Shown here: in pieces, positions 20,588 to 21,896 of the stretch
How the letters are laid out: every line of letters begins with the position of its first letter
How positions within the stretch are numbered: the stretch's first letter is position 1
DNA from: DYGX01 sp035325905
GTDB taxonomy: Bacteria; Chloroflexota; Anaerolineae; Aggregatilineales; Aggregatilineaceae
Direction of reading: 5' to 3'
Assembly (NCBI GenBank): GCA_035325905.1
Contig: DAOKYY010000064.1
Location: 1 to 21,896 of the forward strand
Length of the DNA stretch: 21,896 bases
Position numbers and translations under genes: made by a program
The notes under the pieces: model-generated
The model's input: the letters and a program-made list of their open reading frames with translations, nothing else
What the model was told of the DNA's origin: nothing
Databases searched by the model: none

Positions 20588-21896
20588 ATGGACTCCACGC
20601 CCGACTTCCTGGACCTGTTCGTCGATTCGACCGGCGAGATGCTCTATTTTCTGGCGGTGCTTGCCATCAGCCAGGCCGCGCTGCTCATGGCGTTAGGCCA
20701 GCGCCTGCGCGGGCGCAGTGAGACCGCGGCGGGGCGCTTCGTCGTGTTGCTGGCGGGGGTCGTGCTGGCGTGGATTGCGCTGATGGGCGGCGCGCTGTAC
20801 GCGCTGGCGACCGATAGCGGGCCGGATGCTATCCTCCCGCCGCTGGAGCGCGCGGTCAACGCCCTGGTGATCGTCTTCACCGCGTCGGCGCTGCTCGCCG
20901 CTGACAACCCGCGACCGCAGCCAGGAGCGTGGCGCGTGACCGGGCTGCTGGCGGTTGCCATCGTCGCGGGCTATGTCTACACCGCGATCACCTGGTCGCC
21001 CCTGGCTGACACCGAGGAATTCAACGCGCACGCGCTCGGCCTGGTGTGGACCGCGATCCCGATTGTGTTGCTGGCCGGCGCGATTGGCCTGCTGCTCACG
21101 CGCTACAACGAGACCGCAGATATCCCGCTCAAGCTAGTCTACTTCCTCGTGCTGCTGGCGGCCTACGCCTACACCGCCGCCGCGATTGGCGCCGATGTGC
21201 TGGAAGGCGATGTCTCCGGCGCGCTGCGGCTCGGCTTTTTGGTTGCCATCCCGATGATCGTGGCGATCATTTACCGCTTCGTGGTCGACCGGCTCGACAC
21301 GGCGATCGACGAGGTCTCAGCCTACGCCGAGGCGGTCTCGCGCCCGCAGCCCGCCGTCGTTGCGCCGCCTGCCACCGCGCGAGCCGCGCGCACCGCCGCC
21401 CTGGGCTACACCAGCGCCTCCGAGTCGGTCACGCTGCTGCGCGCGCTCGGTATGATGCTCGACCGCGAGACGCCCGAAGACATTCCGCGCCAGATCGTCG
21501 AGGCAGTCGCGACCGTTTTGAAGGCCGATGTCGCGGTGCTGCTGGCGCACGACGACGGGGCCTGGGCGGACGTGATCTCGGCCTACAACCACATTCAGAC
21601 GCGGACGATCAGCGGGCTGGCGCTCAACCTCGAAGAGCAGCCGACGCTGGTCAGCGCCGTCGAGAACAAAAGCCAGCGCCCCCTCTACCCGGATCGCAAC
21701 CTGGACGAGCTGGTGGACCTCTACACGCGCCTTGATATTAATCAGGTCGGCCCCGCCTACCTCCAGCCCCTAACCCGCTCCGGCGAAGTGGTCGGCATCC
21801 TGATCGCCGCCCTGCCCTACACCAGCCGCGAGCTGACCGATGTCGAGCTGAACCTGCTCGAAGGGCTGGGGCCGATTGCCGCGCGCCTGCTGACCA
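20588..21896 (+). CDS. Seven-helix membrane protein with GAF domain, probable sensor kinase (partial, runs off window)
   Basis: The frame is open from the ATG at 20588, five bases behind AGAGGAG, to the window end, giving 436 visible residues without a stop. Seven hydrophobic helices are seen at about 18-38, 50-74, 85-104, 116-135, 149-171, 180-202 and 211-232. A short linker (about 240-280) follows. Then comes a GAF-like domain from about 283, starting VTLLRALGMMLDRETPEDIPRQIVEAV and with VGPAYLQPLTRSGEVVGILIAAL near the end. This layout of a seven-helix sensor plus cytoplasmic GAF is usual for sensor histidine kinases or cyclase/phosphatase receptors. The output domain lies beyond the edge, so the class is unknown. 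It has its own extended -10 promoter and is divergent from the Nudix/serine hydrolase operon. Confidence 0.82.
   Translation, partial: MDSTPDFLDLFVDSTGEMLYFLAVLAISQAALLMALGQRLRGRSETAAGRFVVLLAGVVLAWIALMGGALYALATDSGPDAILPPLERAVNALVIVFTASALLAADNPRPQPGAWRVTGLLAVAIVAGYVYTAITWSPLADTEEFNAHALGLVWTAIPIVLLAGAIGLLLTRYNETADIPLKLVYFLVLLAAYAYTAAAIGADVLEGDVSGALRLGFLVAIPMIVAIIYRFVVDRLDTAIDEVSAYAEAVSRPQPAVVAPPATARAARTAALGYTSASESVTLLRALGMMLDRETPEDIPRQIVEAVATVLKADVAVLLAHDDGAWADVISAYNHIQTRTISGLALNLEEQPTLVSAVENKSQRPLYPDRNLDELVDLYTRLDINQVGPAYLQPLTRSGEVVGILIAALPYTSRELTDVELNLLEGLGPIAARLLT

Overview
The window is high-GC bacterial DNA. Its secreted proteins are lipoproteins with long Thr-Pro linkers of the 'PTxTPTxTP' kind, SH3b, LysM and M23 modules, and very large multi-GAF signalling proteins. 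This combination is typical of Chloroflexota, most likely class Anaerolineae. The assignment rests on protein style only; no rRNA or other taxonomic marker lies in the window.

Layout. (a) 1-1000: a tRNA-Pro(GGG) gene with a good promoter and its own terminator, then a purine-type phosphoribosyltransferase, closed by a bidirectional terminator. (b) 1031-2392, minus strand: L-lactate dehydrogenase followed by a small basic ORF of unknown function. (c) 2738-7222: a 1494-residue lipoprotein with two SH3b domains, a Thr-Pro stalk, eight Ig/cadherin-like repeats (two of them exact DNA copies) and a C-terminal SGNH-like domain that seems to lack its catalytic residues. (d) 7363-7695, minus: a lone SCP2 domain protein, divergent from (e) 7883-11287: a tightly packed operon of an alpha/beta-hydrolase esterase, a LysM + M23 lipoprotein and a membrane-tethered SH3b protein. 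(f) 11284-12216, minus: a CPBP-like membrane protein with a degraded active site. It shares a CTAG stop with the operon before it. (g) 12389-17960: a partner-switching signalling operon made of a STAS antagonist, a kinase-STAS fusion, a membrane-anchored protein with six GAF domains and a PP2C (SpoIIE-type) phosphatase, and a small nucleoside 2-deoxyribosyltransferase-like protein. (h) 18013-20318, minus: a Nudix hydrolase followed by a class-A beta-lactamase-fold serine hydrolase with a membrane anchor. (i) 20588-end: a protein with seven predicted membrane helices and a GAF domain, cut by the window edge.

How they may work together. Two themes dominate: the cell envelope (large lipoprotein, LysM/M23, SH3b, serine hydrolase) and signal input (multi-GAF phosphatase, 7TM-GAF protein). 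The partner-switching operon carries phosphatase, kinase and antagonists in one transcription unit with no sigma factor in the window, so its output is unknown. No mobile element, CRISPR array, rRNA or phage gene is visible.
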